64,000 bases of DNA from Clostridium paraputrificum. Its GTDB lineage: Bacteria; Bacillota; Clostridia; Clostridiales; Clostridiaceae. Of this stretch, positions 27,987-37,717 are shown piece by piece. The DNA is taken from assembly GCF_900447045.1 (NCBI RefSeq), contig NZ_UAWH01000005.1, positions 124,001 to 188,000 on the forward strand. The letters are read 5' to 3'. The notes beneath the pieces were generated by a model that was not told the DNA's origin, did not search any database, and worked only from the letters and a program-made list of their open reading frames with translations. How positions within the stretch are numbered: the first letter of the stretch is position 1; the number at the start of each line of letters is the position of its first letter. The translations under genes were made by a program, and so were the position numbers.

Positions 27987-29273
27987 ATGAACAAAGTCGA
28001 TAAAATAGTGATTTGTATATTACAGATAATATTTTTTATAACTCCATTTTCTATGGTAATATCATTACAATTACCAGTGCTACAAATAGGTGATGTAAGT
28101 TTTATAAATGTATTAAAAGATATATTCTTAATATTAATATGTTTATTAATTATTTATAAGTTAATAAAAAAAAGAAAGTTAAGTATAGATAATTTTTCAA
28201 TGTTAATAATTAGCTTTGTTATTTATGGAGTTATGCATATCTTTATAAGTAACGTTACTCCTATACGAAGTATTAATAAGTTTAGAACAGTTTTTTTGTA
28301 TCCTATAGTATTTACCTTTATATGTCTATATGTAATTAACTTCAAAAAGTATAAAATATTACATGAGTATATTGAAGGTATTAAAAAAATTTTTTTTATA
28401 CAAATAATGATACTTATATGCGGAAGTTTACTAGAGATGATTATGGGAGAAAAATTTTTGAGAATAATATATAAAGGGTATTACGAAAGACTACATATAA
28501 ATCTTTTAGGACAAGAAGGATTGAGATTAGTATCTTTTGTTGGAAATCCTATCAATTTATCACTTATATTATGTGTAGGATTAGCATATTTTTTATTTGT
28601 ATATAGTGGTATTACAAGATACTTTTTGATTCCACTTATTATTGCTGTAATTCTACTTTCTTTTTCGAGAACTAGTTATTTAATAGCCGGCATAATTATA
28701 TTAATATATATAATTTATAGTATGAATAAAATAAAAAACATTATAAAAATGATAATATCTATCTTAGGTATATTAATATTTGGCTCCCTTATATTTAACA
28801 GTAGTTATCTAACAGAAAAGAGTTCTTTTGTTTCTAAAAGAGTAGAAACTATAAATATAAAAACTCTTTCAGAAAATATAAGAGTTGATAATTGGAATAG
28901 GTATTTAAATGAAACATTTAAAGATAATATACTGTACATGTCTTGGGGAGGTGGGCTTGGAACTTCTAATTCTGATTCAAGCCAGAAAACAGATTCGGTA
29001 TATATTGTTGAAAATTCATATATATCAATATTAGGTGAAATGGGTATTATCGGATTAGTCTTTTATCTAACTATAATAATTATTACACTTAAAAAGATAA
29101 TTAAATTGTCTAAATATAATATTGAATACAGAGTATTCTTATCTATATATCTAGGGTTGTGTATAGGAAGTGGATTTAATGATTTATATGTCAATAATCC
29201 ATTTTCTCAATACTTTTGGATTATTACCATGATGGTTAATTGTAGATTTTATAAAGTTTACTTACAAAAATAA
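27987..29273 (+). CDS. Wzy-type O-antigen/exopolysaccharide polymerase
   Basis: A 428-residue integral membrane protein with about 10-12 helices. A large extracellular loop in the second half includes WNRYLNE and [10 protein letters not shown], a pattern found in the O-antigen ligase/polymerase superfamily. Sequence conservation in this family is low, so the call leans on topology and on its place directly after the flippase (ATG immediately follows the flippase stop). It would polymerise flipped repeat units. Confidence 0.82.
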   Translation: MNKVDKIVICILQIIFFITPFSMVISLQLPVLQIGDVSFINVLKDIFLILICLLIIYKLIKKRKLSIDNFSMLIISFVIYGVMHIFISNVTPIRSINKFRTVFLYPIVFTFICLYVINFKKYKILHEYIEGIKKIFFIQIMILICGSLLEMIMGEKFLRIIYKGYYERLHINLLGQEGLRLVSFVGNPINLSLILCVGLAYFLFVYSGITRYFLIPLIIAVILLSFSRTSYLIAGIIILIYIIYSMNKIKNIIKMIISILGILIFGSLIFNSSYLTEKSSFVSKRVETINIKTLSENIRVDNWNRYLNETFKDNILYMSWGGGLGTSNSDSSQKTDSVYIVENSYISILGEMGIIGLVFYLTIIIITLKKIIKLSKYNIEYRVFLSIYLGLCIGSGFNDLYVNNPFSQYFWIITMMVNCRFYKVYLQK

Positions 29274-29317
29274 AATTTTATTATTATAATAAATTTATTA
29301 TAAATGGGGGGATTATT

Positions 29318-30556
29318 ATGAAGATAGCAATAGCTGGAACAGGATATGTTGGATTATCCAACGCTATATTGCTAGCACAAAAGAATGAAGTGGTAGCGGT
29401 AGATATAATTGAAGAAAAGGTGAATATGATTAATTATAGGCAATCGCCTATAGTGGATAAAGAGATTCAAGAGTATTTAACTAATAGAAAGTTAAATTTA
29501 ATAGCAACAACTGATGCTGAAAGTGCGTATACAGATGCAGACTTTGTTATTATTGCTGCACCTACAAATTATGATAGTAAAAAGAATTTCTTTGATACAT
29601 CTGCAGTAGAGGCAGTTATTCAGCTTGTTATAAAACATAATCCTGATGCGATTATGGTAATTAAATCTACAATTCCAGTAGGATTTACAGCCCATGTACG
29701 TGAAAAATATCATTGTGATAATATTATATTTAGTCCTGAATTCCTTAGAGAATCAAAGGCTTTATATGATAATTTATATCCATCAAGAATTATAGTTGGA
29801 ACAGATGTTGAAAATGCTCGTTTAGTAAAAGCTGCACATGTTTTTGCAGAACTTCTTAAAGAAGGAGCAATAAAAGAAGATGTTGATACATTATTTATGG
29901 GATTTACTGAAGCTGAAGCAGTAAAATTATTTGCAAATACATATTTAGCACTTCGTGTTTCTTACTTTAATGAATTAGATACCTATGCAGAAATGAAAGG
30001 TCTAGATACACAACAAATTATTAATGGAGTATGTTTAGACCCTCGTATTGGTTCTCATTATAATAATCCTTCTTTTGGATATGGCGGATATTGCTTGCCT
30101 AAAGATACAAAACAGCTTCTTGCTAATTATGAAGATGTACCACAAAATATGATGTCTGCTATTGTTGAATCAAATAGAACACGTAAGGATTTTATAGCAG
30201 ATAGAGTATTGTCTATGGCTGGATATTACGATTATTATAATCATGGAGATTATTCATCAGATAATGAAAAAGAATGTGTTATTGGAGTTTATCGTTTAAC
30301 GATGAAGTCAAATTCAGATAATTTCCGTCAATCATCAATTCAGGGAGTTATGAAACGTATAAAGGCTAAAGGAGCTACAGTAATTGTATATGAGCCAACA
30401 TTGGAAAATGGTTCTACATTCTTTGGATCAAAAGTTGTAAATGATCTAAGTGAGTTTAAAGAAATGAGTCAAGCAATAATTGCCAATAGATATGATTCTA
30501 TATTGGATGATGTAAAAGCAAAAGTTTATACAAGAGATATTTTTAAAAGAGATTAG
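29318..30556 (+). CDS. ugd: UDP-glucose 6-dehydrogenase
   Basis: A 412-residue nucleotide-sugar dehydrogenase: NAD-binding [11 protein letters not shown] at residues 6-16, SPEFLRES near 145, and the catalytic cysteine in [12 protein letters not shown] (about residue 258). It oxidises UDP-glucose to UDP-glucuronate, supplying an acidic sugar. Arginine is coded by CGT at least eight times, while neighbouring genes rely mainly on AGA, which suggests a different origin. GGGGGG precedes the ATG. A terminator follows, so this is the last gene of the operon. Confidence 0.93.
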   Translation: MKIAIAGTGYVGLSNAILLAQKNEVVAVDIIEEKVNMINYRQSPIVDKEIQEYLTNRKLNLIATTDAESAYTDADFVIIAAPTNYDSKKNFFDTSAVEAVIQLVIKHNPDAIMVIKSTIPVGFTAHVREKYHCDNIIFSPEFLRESKALYDNLYPSRIIVGTDVENARLVKAAHVFAELLKEGAIKEDVDTLFMGFTEAEAVKLFANTYLALRVSYFNELDTYAEMKGLDTQQIINGVCLDPRIGSHYNNPSFGYGGYCLPKDTKQLLANYEDVPQNMMSAIVESNRTRKDFIADRVLSMAGYYDYYNHGDYSSDNEKECVIGVYRLTMKSNSDNFRQSSIQGVMKRIKAKGATVIVYEPTLENGSTFFGSKVVNDLSEFKEMSQAIIANRYDSILDDVKAKVYTRDIFKRD

Positions 30557-30610
30557 AATATTCAAAGATATATTGTTAGGATTATTTCTGTTAATATATC
30601 TTATATATAG

Positions 30611-30637
30611 ACCTGTGATTGTTCACAGGTTTATTTT
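30611..30637 (+). terminator. Terminator of the first polysaccharide operon
   Basis: Perfect stem ACCTGTGA / TCACAGGT with a TTGT loop, then TTATTTT. Confidence 0.85.
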
Positions 30638-30752
30638 GTGTGACAGGTATGATGAACAATATAATCGTAAAAAATTAGTATCTTATAAAAATGAACTGTT
30701 TCATATGGTACATTACTTGATTTTATAATAAATAAAAAGTAAAATATATTTA

Positions 30753-30767
30753 TGTAAACATTTTACA
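30753..30767. promoter_or_regulatory. Operator-like palindrome TGTAAA-CAT-TTTACA
   Basis: A perfect 6-bp inverted repeat about 24 nt downstream of a TATAAT (30724-30729) and 28 nt before the kinase start. The TGTAA/TTACA half-sites resemble the variable-spacing CcpA sites described in clostridia, so carbon-catabolite control is possible. Confidence 0.4.
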
Positions 30768-30795
30768 AAGAACTAAAAATGAAAGGGAGTTAGCT

Positions 30796-31902
30796 ATGAA
30801 GGGGACGTATAGCTGTAAAGAGTTAGCTGAAAGATTTAAATTTAGTGGGGAACTTATAAATTCAGAAAGACATATATGTGGTCATATAAATGATACTCAT
30901 ATATTAAACTTTAAACAATCTGATGGAACAGTAAAGAAATATATTCTTCAAAGAATTAATACAGATGTTTTTCCAGCTGTAGATGAACTAATGAATAACA
31001 TAGATAGGGTTACTAAACATATTTCTAAAAAGGTCCAAGAAGAAGGTGGAGACGTAACAAGAGAAGGGTTACGTTTGGTACCAACAGTAGATGAAAAGTT
31101 ATATTATAGAACAGAAGAAGGGGACTGTTTTAGAGCTTATCATTTTATAGAAGGTGCAACAACTTATATGATGGTAGAAAATCCAATGGATTTTTATAAA
31201 TGTGGAAAAGCTTTAGGAAAGTTCCAAAGCCAACTTTCAGATTTTCCAGCGGATACTGTATATGAAATAATACCAGATTTTCATAATACGAGAAAGAGAT
31301 ATAATGATTTTCTTGAAGCGGTAAAAAACGATCCGTGTGATAGAGTTAAAGATGTACAAGCTGAAATTGATTTTATTATGACAAGAGAAAAAGAAACTGG
31401 AGTTTTAGTAGATTTATTAAATGAAGGTAAGCTTCCTCTTAGAGTTACTCATAATGATACAAAGTATAATAATATAATGATAGATGATGAAACAGGGGAT
31501 GCAATCTGTGTAATAGATTTAGATACAGTTATGCCAGGTTTATCATTATATGATTATGGTGATTCTATACGTTCAGGAGCAACTACTGCTTTAGAAGATG
31601 AAGCAGACTTATCAAAAGTTCACTTTGATATTAACTTATTTGAACTATTTACAAAAGGTTTCTTAGAATCCTGTGGTGAAGCCTTAACTGAAACAGAAAT
31701 TGAATATTTGCCTTTTTCAGCTAAGCTTATAACTTTAGAGCTTTCTATGAGATTTCTTATGGATCATATAAATGGGGATAAGTATTTCCAAATACATAGA
31801 CCAAACCATAATCTAGAAAGAGCAAGAAATCAACCAAAGCTTGTAGCTGATATGGAAGAAGCTATGTATAATATGAAGGAAATAGTTAATAAGTATATTT
31901 AG
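30796..31902 (+). CDS. N-acetylhexosamine 1-kinase-like phosphotransferase
   Basis: A 368-residue member of the aminoglycoside phosphotransferase/choline kinase fold. The catalytic loop THNDTKYNNIM and the metal-binding IDLDTVMPG match N-acetylhexosamine 1-kinase (NahK/LnpB, about 360 residues) of bifidobacteria better than choline or homoserine kinases. NahK makes GlcNAc-1-P or GalNAc-1-P for salvage into UDP-sugars. galE lies two genes downstream, which fits UDP-HexNAc supply to the polysaccharides. The specificity is inferred. It is probably monocistronic: it has its own putative promoter and a terminator just after it. Confidence 0.78.
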   Translation: MKGTYSCKELAERFKFSGELINSERHICGHINDTHILNFKQSDGTVKKYILQRINTDVFPAVDELMNNIDRVTKHISKKVQEEGGDVTREGLRLVPTVDEKLYYRTEEGDCFRAYHFIEGATTYMMVENPMDFYKCGKALGKFQSQLSDFPADTVYEIIPDFHNTRKRYNDFLEAVKNDPCDRVKDVQAEIDFIMTREKETGVLVDLLNEGKLPLRVTHNDTKYNNIMIDDETGDAICVIDLDTVMPGLSLYDYGDSIRSGATTALEDEADLSKVHFDINLFELFTKGFLESCGEALTETEIEYLPFSAKLITLELSMRFLMDHINGDKYFQIHRPNHNLERARNQPKLVADMEEAMYNMKEIVNKYI

Positions 31903-31911
31903 GTATATTTT

Positions 31912-31948
31912 AAAGATTTAGATTAATAGTCTAAATCTTTTTGTTTTA
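31912..31948 (+). terminator. Terminator after the kinase
   Basis: 11-bp stem AAAGATTTAGA / TCTAAATCTTT, 7-nt loop, then TTTTTGTTTT. Confidence 0.9.
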
Positions 31949-31982
31949 TTAATTAATAAGTAATAAACTAGTAAGTTATATA

Positions 31983-31991
31983 TGGTATAAT
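31983..31991 (+). promoter_or_regulatory. Extended -10 promoter for the LCP gene and galE
   Basis: TGGTATAAT, an extended -10 about 35 nt before the LCP start; the -35 is weak. Confidence 0.5.
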
Positions 31992-32026
31992 TTATTAATG
32001 AAAAATATTAAATTGGGGGAATGCAT

Positions 32027-32923
32027 ATGAAGAGGAAAAGAAATAAGCTTTTGATAATAATTGGTATAATTATATTGTTAATTTTAGGAGGAGCTTTTGG
32101 AGCTTATAAATATATAAATAGAGTAAAAAATGTTAAGTTACAAGGTTCTGACGAAGAGTTAAAGATATCGCAAGAGACACAGGAAAAAAGTGAGAAGGAA
32201 AATATAGAAAATATATTATTGCTTGGTGTAGATAAGGAAGAAAATGCCTCAGATACGATAATGGTATTATCATTAGATAAGGATGATAATACAGCAAAGC
32301 TAACATCTATAATGAGAGATTTAAATGTGGATTTAGGTGAATCTAATAAGGTTCATAAAATAAATTATGCATATCATTATGGAGGAGTAGAAGGAAGTGT
32401 TTCTACTCTAAATAAATTATTTGACTTAGATATAAACAAGTATGTTAAAATTGATTTTGAAGGATTAAAAAATGTTATAGATTATATTGGAGGCATAGAA
32501 TTAAGTGTTACTGGAGAAGAAAGTAGGATTATAGGGTTAAATAAAAGTGGTAATGTAAAATTGAATGGAAAGCAAGCATTAGAGTATTCGAGAATAAGAA
32601 AAATAGATAATGATTATTATAGAACTAATAGACAAAGAAAAGTTATAATGGCGATTTTTAATAAAGCGAAGAGTATAGAAGTAACAAGTTATCCAAAGAT
32701 TATATCAGATTTATCTTCTAATATAGAAACGAATTTGTCAACTTTTGAATTACTTGATTTAGGTAAGGGAATAATGTCGATGAATGCAGAACAATTAGAA
32801 GGTTTTAGAATACCTATAGATGGATCAACAAAAGATCTAATGGATAAAGGTATCTATTATCTTGGATGGGATGAAGAAGTTAACAAAAAAGCATTACATA
32901 ATTTTATATATGGCGAAAATTAA
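32027..32923 (+). CDS. LytR-CpsA-Psr (LCP) family glycopolymer ligase
   Basis: A 298-residue membrane-anchored protein: basic N-terminus, one helix (about 6-26) and an extracellular LCP domain with LLLGVDKEENASDTIMVLS, SIMRDLNV and HKINYAYHYGG. The conserved Arg and Asp residues that bind the pyrophosphate of the lipid-linked glycan are present. LCP enzymes transfer undecaprenyl-linked capsules or teichoic acids to peptidoglycan. The start is ATG 32027, 6 nt after TTGGGGGA; an ATG at 32021 abuts that site. It could serve either or both polysaccharides in the window. It is probably co-transcribed with galE, 39 nt downstream. Confidence 0.9.
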   Translation: MKRKRNKLLIIIGIIILLILGGAFGAYKYINRVKNVKLQGSDEELKISQETQEKSEKENIENILLLGVDKEENASDTIMVLSLDKDDNTAKLTSIMRDLNVDLGESNKVHKINYAYHYGGVEGSVSTLNKLFDLDINKYVKIDFEGLKNVIDYIGGIELSVTGEESRIIGLNKSGNVKLNGKQALEYSRIRKIDNDYYRTNRQRKVIMAIFNKAKSIEVTSYPKIISDLSSNIETNLSTFELLDLGKGIMSMNAEQLEGFRIPIDGSTKDLMDKGIYYLGWDEEVNKKALHNFIYGEN

Positions 32924-32962
32924 AACCATTATTTAAATTAATAACTAAAGGGAGGAATTTAA

Positions 32963-33979
32963 ATGTCAATATTAGTGGCTGGAGGAACAGGGTATATAGG
33001 TTCTCATACTTGTATAGAACTTATTAATGCTGGTTATAAGGTTATCATAGTAGATAATTTTTGTAATAGTAAACCAGAAGTATTGAAAAGAATAGAAGAA
33101 TTGAGTGGAGTAAAACCTAAGTTTTATGAAGTGGATGTTTTAGATAGGGAAGCTTTATCTAAGGTATTTGATGAAAATAATATAGAGGCTGTTATTAACT
33201 TTGCAGGATTAAAGGCTGTAGGAGAATCTGTAGAAAAACCAATTGAATATTATAATAATAATATAACAGGAACATTAGTATTGTGTGATGTTATGAGAAA
33301 GTATAATGTTAAAAAGTTAGTATTCAGTTCATCTGCAACTGTATATGGAATGGAAAATAAGGTTCCTTTTAATGAAGAAATGCCTACTGCAAATGCAACT
33401 AATCCTTACGGTAGCACTAAATTATTCATAGAGCAAATTCTTAAAGATATTTTTATATCAGATAATGAATGGAGTATAGCTTTACTTAGATATTTCAATC
33501 CTATAGGTGCTCATGAAAGCGGAAGAATAGGAGAAGATCCTAATGGAATTCCTAACAACTTAATGCCATATATAACTCAAGTTGCAGTAGGAAAGATGGA
33601 ATTCTTGAGAGTTTTTGGTGATGATTATGATACGCCAGATGGTACTGGGGTACGTGATTATATTCATGTTGTTGATTTGGCAAAAGGGCATTTAAAGGCT
33701 GTAGAGAAGATAATGGATACTAAAGGTGTAGAAGCTTATAATTTAGGAACAGGAATTGGATATAGTGTTTTAGATGTAGTGAAGAACTTTGAGAAGGCGT
33801 CTGGTCAAAAGGTGCCTTACAAAATAATGGAAAGAAGACCTGGAGATATAGGAATCTGTTATGCAAACGCATCTAAAGCGTTAAAAGAGTTAGGGTGGAA
33901 AGCTGAAAAGGGTCTAGAGGATATGTGTAAAGATTCTTGGAGATGGCAAAAAAATAATCCTAAAGGGTATGATGAATAA
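32963..33979 (+). CDS. galE: UDP-glucose 4-epimerase
   Basis: A 338-residue extended SDR enzyme matching the usual GalE length: GGTGYIGSHT at residues 6-15, SSSATVYG near 122, the catalytic NPYGSTK (Tyr and Lys), and RYFNPIGAHESG. It interconverts UDP-Glc/UDP-Gal and possibly UDP-GlcNAc/UDP-GalNAc, providing precursors for both glycans. GGGAGG precedes the ATG. Confidence 0.95.
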   Translation: MSILVAGGTGYIGSHTCIELINAGYKVIIVDNFCNSKPEVLKRIEELSGVKPKFYEVDVLDREALSKVFDENNIEAVINFAGLKAVGESVEKPIEYYNNNITGTLVLCDVMRKYNVKKLVFSSSATVYGMENKVPFNEEMPTANATNPYGSTKLFIEQILKDIFISDNEWSIALLRYFNPIGAHESGRIGEDPNGIPNNLMPYITQVAVGKMEFLRVFGDDYDTPDGTGVRDYIHVVDLAKGHLKAVEKIMDTKGVEAYNLGTGIGYSVLDVVKNFEKASGQKVPYKIMERRPGDIGICYANASKALKELGWKAEKGLEDMCKDSWRWQKNNPKGYDE

Positions 33980-34002
33980 AGTCTAATAAGTTTTTATATA
34001 TG

Positions 34003-34045
34003 ACGAATTGTCAAGCTAAGTGCAACATTTAGCTTGACAATTCGT
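34003..34045. repeat. 17-bp perfect inverted repeat at the IS left end
   Basis: ACGAATTGTCAAGCTAA (34003-34019) is repeated inverted at 34029-34045 around a 9-nt loop. The right arm is the last part of the IS30-type transposase frame, and the left arm lies outside the apparent IS end at 34018. It may act as a terminator between galE and the element, though no T-run follows, or may be a scar of inverted duplication. Confidence 0.6.
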
Positions 34046-34921
34046 TAAATACTTCTAAGGGGGGGCTTATATCCAAGACATTTTCTTAGTCTATTGTTAA
34101 GATAACCTTCAACAATATCAACTTCTTTTTGGGTAATGGTAGAAAAATCAAATTTCTTAGGAAAAAAACTCTCTAATTAATCTATTGGTATTTTCATTGG
34201 TTCCTCTTTTCCAAGAACTATAAGGGTCAGCGAAGTATACATTTACTTTTAAATTGGATTCTAAATATACATAGTCTGCAAATTCTTTGCCACGGTCTAA
34301 TGTAAAAATTTTAAGGGATTTTGAATCAAATTCATTTAGTGTTATCTTGCAATGTTCATTAAAAGTGATAGCTTTCCTATTAGGCATTACTCTAATTTTA
34401 GTTAATCGTGTCTTCCTTTCAATAAAAGTTGAAAGACAAGCTTTAGACTTACCTCTGCTAGAAACAACAGTGTCTAATTCCCAATAACCTACCGTTATTC
34501 TTTTTCTAACCTCTTTAGGGCGTTGCTTAATTGTCTTTCCTATATTAAACTTACCTCGTGTTTCTTTAGGATTTAAGGATTTTCCTTTCCTGCGTAGCAG
34601 CTCAACAGAGCATTTATTTAATACGCCATTATATAGCCAATTATAGATACTACTAAATGCAATTTTTTATCAGTTCTATCAATTATAACACGACCAGAAA
34701 TTTGCTCTTTAACTTCTCTTGAAATAGTAGATTTGTTTCTATTAAGCTCCTTAGCTATTTTAGATACATTTCAGCCTCTACTATACAACAACGTTAATTT
34801 CTAGTAATATGTTTATAGCTCATTCAGTCACGTGCTTTAAAGTGGTTTTTTAGTCAATTATTGCTTTAAAACATGAACGTGCCCGGATGGGTTGTTTTTA
34901 TGCTTAATTAGTGTTGCACTT
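34018..34921 (-). mobile_element. Decayed IS30-family insertion sequence
   Basis: About 0.9 kb bounded by imperfect inverted repeats: AAGTGCAACATT at the left end and the complement of AAGTGCAACACT at the right end (34910-34921). It encloses a minus-strand IS30-type transposase remnant. The size is a little under the usual 1.0-1.2 kb of the family. No clear target duplication is seen. Confidence 0.7.
34029..34823 (-). pseudogene. IS30-family transposase, multiply frameshifted
   Basis: Reading the minus strand in joined frames gives an IS30 transposase: an N-terminal HTH with AKELNRNKSTISREVK, then GYWELDTVVS, the DDE core with TLDRGKEFA and FADPYSSWKRGTNENTN, and a C-terminus with TQKEVDIVEGYLNNR. 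Only a 76-residue piece (34157-34387) stays in one frame. Breaks include a shift at an A/T homopolymer near 34166 and another at the G run near 34060, plus in-frame stops toward the N-terminus. It cannot make an active transposase. Confidence 0.85.
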
Positions 34922-34949
34922 GATATTGTAATTTATCATATGATAAAAT
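34920..34949 (+). promoter_or_regulatory. Possible autolysin promoter straddling the IS end
   Basis: TTGATA (34920-34925), an 18-nt spacer and TAAAAT (34944-34949). The first two bases of the -35 belong to the right terminal repeat of the IS30-type remnant, so the element may have created or altered this promoter. Confidence 0.45.
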
Positions 34950-34987
34950 TGTTATGTAAAAAAATAGAATAATATGGAGGTATAGTG

Positions 34988-37717
34988 ATGTATAAAAGAA
35001 ATAAAAAACTAGCGTGTACTATAGCTTTAACAATAATTATGTCAATTAATACTGTATATAATTCTGGAATTATTGTATATGCTAGTCAAAATAATAATTT
35101 GTCTTTAGAATTTGCTATTGAAAAAAACATAAGAAATATAAATATAATATCTGATACAGAGATAACTGTACAAGATGCGAAAAAGTGGGCAAAAAATAAT
35201 GGGGCTACAGAAACTTTTGTGAATCTAGCTGATCTGTACTGGAAGTATTCAAAATCAAATGGAAATGTAAATCCAGCTTTGGCATATGTACAAGCTGCTC
35301 ACGAGACAGGATTTGGGAGATTTGGTGGGGTTTTAGATGAGTCGTATTATAATCCTTGCGGTATGAAGAATACTAATGCTGGAATCAATGATGATACTAT
35401 AAAAGAAGCTCATAAAAAATTCGATAGTTGGGAGCACGGAGTGCTAGCTCATTTAGATCATTTAGCATTATATGCTGGTTCAAATGGATATCCTAAGAAG
35501 AATATTGAGCAATCTTATGTTGAAGATGGATTAGATAATGAATCGACTTATGATCCAAGACATTTTGCCTATTTGGCTGGTAGTGCAAAAACTGCTTTAG
35601 ATCTTTCTGGAAGTTGGGCAGCTGGGAATTATGGCGAAAAATTAATCAGATTTTATAATGAGTTAATAAAAGTAAATGAACAAAGTAGAAGAGGCTGGTA
35701 CCATGATGATAACTATAATTGGTACTACTATAATGAAGATGGAGAGCTGCATAAAGGATGGCTTATATTACCAGCAGGAAAATACTATTTAGGTTCAGAT
35801 GGAGTAATGAAAAAAGGCTGGTATGAAGAAAGTGGTAAGAAGTATTATTTTAACGAATACGGAGCAGCAGTAGTAGGACAAACTATAGAGATAGATGGAA
35901 AAGAATATAAGTTCGATAAAGATGGTGTGCTAATAAAAAGTATTATTACAGGCTGGTATCATGATGATAACTATAATTGGTACTACTATAATGAAGATGG
36001 AGAGCTGCATAAAGGATGGCTTATATTACCAGAAGGGAAATACTATTTAGGTTCAGATGGAGTAATGAAAAAAGGCTGGTATGAAGAAAGTGGTAAGAAG
36101 TATTATTTTAATGAATACGGAGCAGCAGTAGTAGGACAAACTATAGAGATAGATGGAAAAGAATATAAGTTTGATAAAGATGGTGTGCTAATAAAAAGTA
36201 TTATTACAGGCTGGTATCATGATGATAACTATAATTGGTACTACTATAATGAAGATGGAGAGCTGCATAAAGGATGGCTTATATTACCAGAAGGGAAATA
36301 CTATTTAGGTTCAGATGGAGTAATGAAAAAAGGCTGGTATGAAGAAAGTGGTAAGAAGTATTATTTTAATGAATACGGAGCAGCAGTAGTAGGACAAACT
36401 ATAGAGATAGATGGAAAAGAATATAAGTTTGATAAAGATGGTGTGCTAATAAAAAGTATTATTACAGGCTGGTATCATGATGATAACTATAATTGGTACT
36501 ACTATAATGAAGATGGAGAGCTGCATAAAGGATGGCTTATATTACCAGAAGGGAAATACTATTTAGGTTCAGATGGAGTGATGAAAAAAGGCTGGTATGA
36601 AGAAAGTGGTAAGAAGTATTATTTTAACGAATACGGAGCAGCAGTAGTAGGACAAACTATAGAGATAGATGGAGAACAATATACTTTTGATAAAAATGGA
36701 GTTCTTCAAATAAGAGTAGGGTGGTTTCAAGATAGAGATAAATGGTACTATTACGATGAAAATGGAAAGCTTCATAAAGGATGGTTGACCCTATTGGAAG
36801 ATAAGTTTTACTTTGATGAAAATGGTGAGATGCAAACTTATTGGAAGCAGATACAGGGGAAATGGTATTATTTTGGGGCTGATGGAAAGCAGGTAAAAGG
36901 ATGGCTTAAATCTAACGATATACGATATTACTTTAAAGAAGACGGTAGTGCAGCAGTAGGGTGGAACAATATAGATGGATATGATTATTTCTTTTATGAA
37001 GGATGTAATATGGCTCAATTGGAGTTTGTAGGAAATACATATGTGGGTTTAAATGGCGTTGCAAAATATCCTGACAAAGGAGATAAATATAGAATTGTTA
37101 TAGATCCTGGTCATTATAATCAGGGAGATAAAGGAACAGTTAAGACTCATGATGGTATTACTTACGAAGAAGGTGTAATTAATATGCAGGTGGCAGAAAT
37201 TCTTAAAACTAAATTAGAGGAACAAGGATATGAAGTGTTGCTAACTAGAACTGCAAATGATTATGGCTTAAAAGATACATTAGAAAATAGAGTAGTATTG
37301 GCAAATAACAATAATGCAGATTTATTTATAAGTATACATCAAGATTCTTTTACTGACCCAAGTGCTAATGGAATGACAATATTTTATGATACGTATAGGC
37401 CTAATATAGATAATATAGGCGTTAAGGTGGATGCATCTGGAAACAAATATGATGAATCTCCTAGTAGAGCAGCTAAAATATCTAAAGATTTTGCGATAAA
37501 CCTTACTAAATCCTTACCTAATAGTTTAAATATTAGAAATAGAGGAGCTAAATATGCGAATTGGTATGTAACTAGAAATACTTTGATGCCTTCATTGCTT
37601 ATAGAATGTGGGTTTTTATCAAATCCAACAGAAGCAAAGAAAATATCAGATAAATCGCACCAAAGTAAGATGGCATCACTATTGGTAGAAAATATAAACA
37701 CTTTATTTAGAAAATGA
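34988..37717 (+). CDS. Secreted bifunctional autolysin with choline-binding-type repeats
   Basis: A 909-residue exported protein. In order: a signal peptide (about 1-33); a glucosaminidase-type domain (about 60-225) with the catalytic Glu in AAHETGFGR and YYNPCGMKN; aromatic GW/YY repeats (about 235-690) of the choline-binding/cell-wall-binding type; and a C-terminal zinc amidase (Amidase_3, about 700-905) with IDPGH, EEGVINMQ, ISIHQDSF and the catalytic Glu in LIECGFLSN. It should cut both glycan and stem peptide of peptidoglycan while anchored to the wall through its repeats. The repeat block includes four 258-bp tandem units. ATG 34988 follows TGGAGG by 7 nt. The adjacent LicD cluster suggests phosphocholine as the repeat ligand; this is inferred. 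Confidence 0.93.
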   Translation: MYKRNKKLACTIALTIIMSINTVYNSGIIVYASQNNNLSLEFAIEKNIRNINIISDTEITVQDAKKWAKNNGATETFVNLADLYWKYSKSNGNVNPALAYVQAAHETGFGRFGGVLDESYYNPCGMKNTNAGINDDTIKEAHKKFDSWEHGVLAHLDHLALYAGSNGYPKKNIEQSYVEDGLDNESTYDPRHFAYLAGSAKTALDLSGSWAAGNYGEKLIRFYNELIKVNEQSRRGWYHDDNYNWYYYNEDGELHKGWLILPAGKYYLGSDGVMKKGWYEESGKKYYFNEYGAAVVGQTIEIDGKEYKFDKDGVLIKSIITGWYHDDNYNWYYYNEDGELHKGWLILPEGKYYLGSDGVMKKGWYEESGKKYYFNEYGAAVVGQTIEIDGKEYKFDKDGVLIKSIITGWYHDDNYNWYYYNEDGELHKGWLILPEGKYYLGSDGVMKKGWYEESGKKYYFNEYGAAVVGQTIEIDGKEYKFDKDGVLIKSIITGWYHDDNYNWYYYNEDGELHKGWLILPEGKYYLGSDGVMKKGWYEESGKKYYFNEYGAAVVGQTIEIDGEQYTFDKNGVLQIRVGWFQDRDKWYYYDENGKLHKGWLTLLEDKFYFDENGEMQTYWKQIQGKWYYFGADGKQVKGWLKSNDIRYYFKEDGSAAVGWNNIDGYDYFFYEGCNMAQLEFVGNTYVGLNGVAKYPDKGDKYRIVIDPGHYNQGDKGTVKTHDGITYEEGVINMQVAEILKTKLEEQGYEVLLTRTANDYGLKDTLENRVVLANNNNADLFISIHQDSFTDPSANGMTIFYDTYRPNIDNIGVKVDASGNKYDESPSRAAKISKDFAINLTKSLPNSLNIRNRGAKYANWYVTRNTLMPSLLIECGFLSNPTEAKKISDKSHQSKMASLLVENINTLFRK
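35693..36669 (+). repeat. Four tandem 258-bp units inside the autolysin gene
   Basis: Units begin at GGCTGG at 35693, 35951, 36209 and 36467, exactly 258 bp (86 codons) apart. The first three are complete and nearly identical at the DNA level; the fourth diverges after about 200 bp. Each encodes several GW-type aromatic repeats (GWYHDDNYNWYYY...). The near identity indicates recent expansion and predicts copy-number variation between strains. Confidence 0.95.

Noticed and set aside
34287-34487. A 66-codon plus-strand frame
   Set aside because: It is antisense to the IS30-type transposase remnant, with no ribosome site.
35693-36669. Repeats considered as a CRISPR array
   Set aside because: The units are 258 bp, directly adjacent and coding; there are no short repeats with unique spacers.
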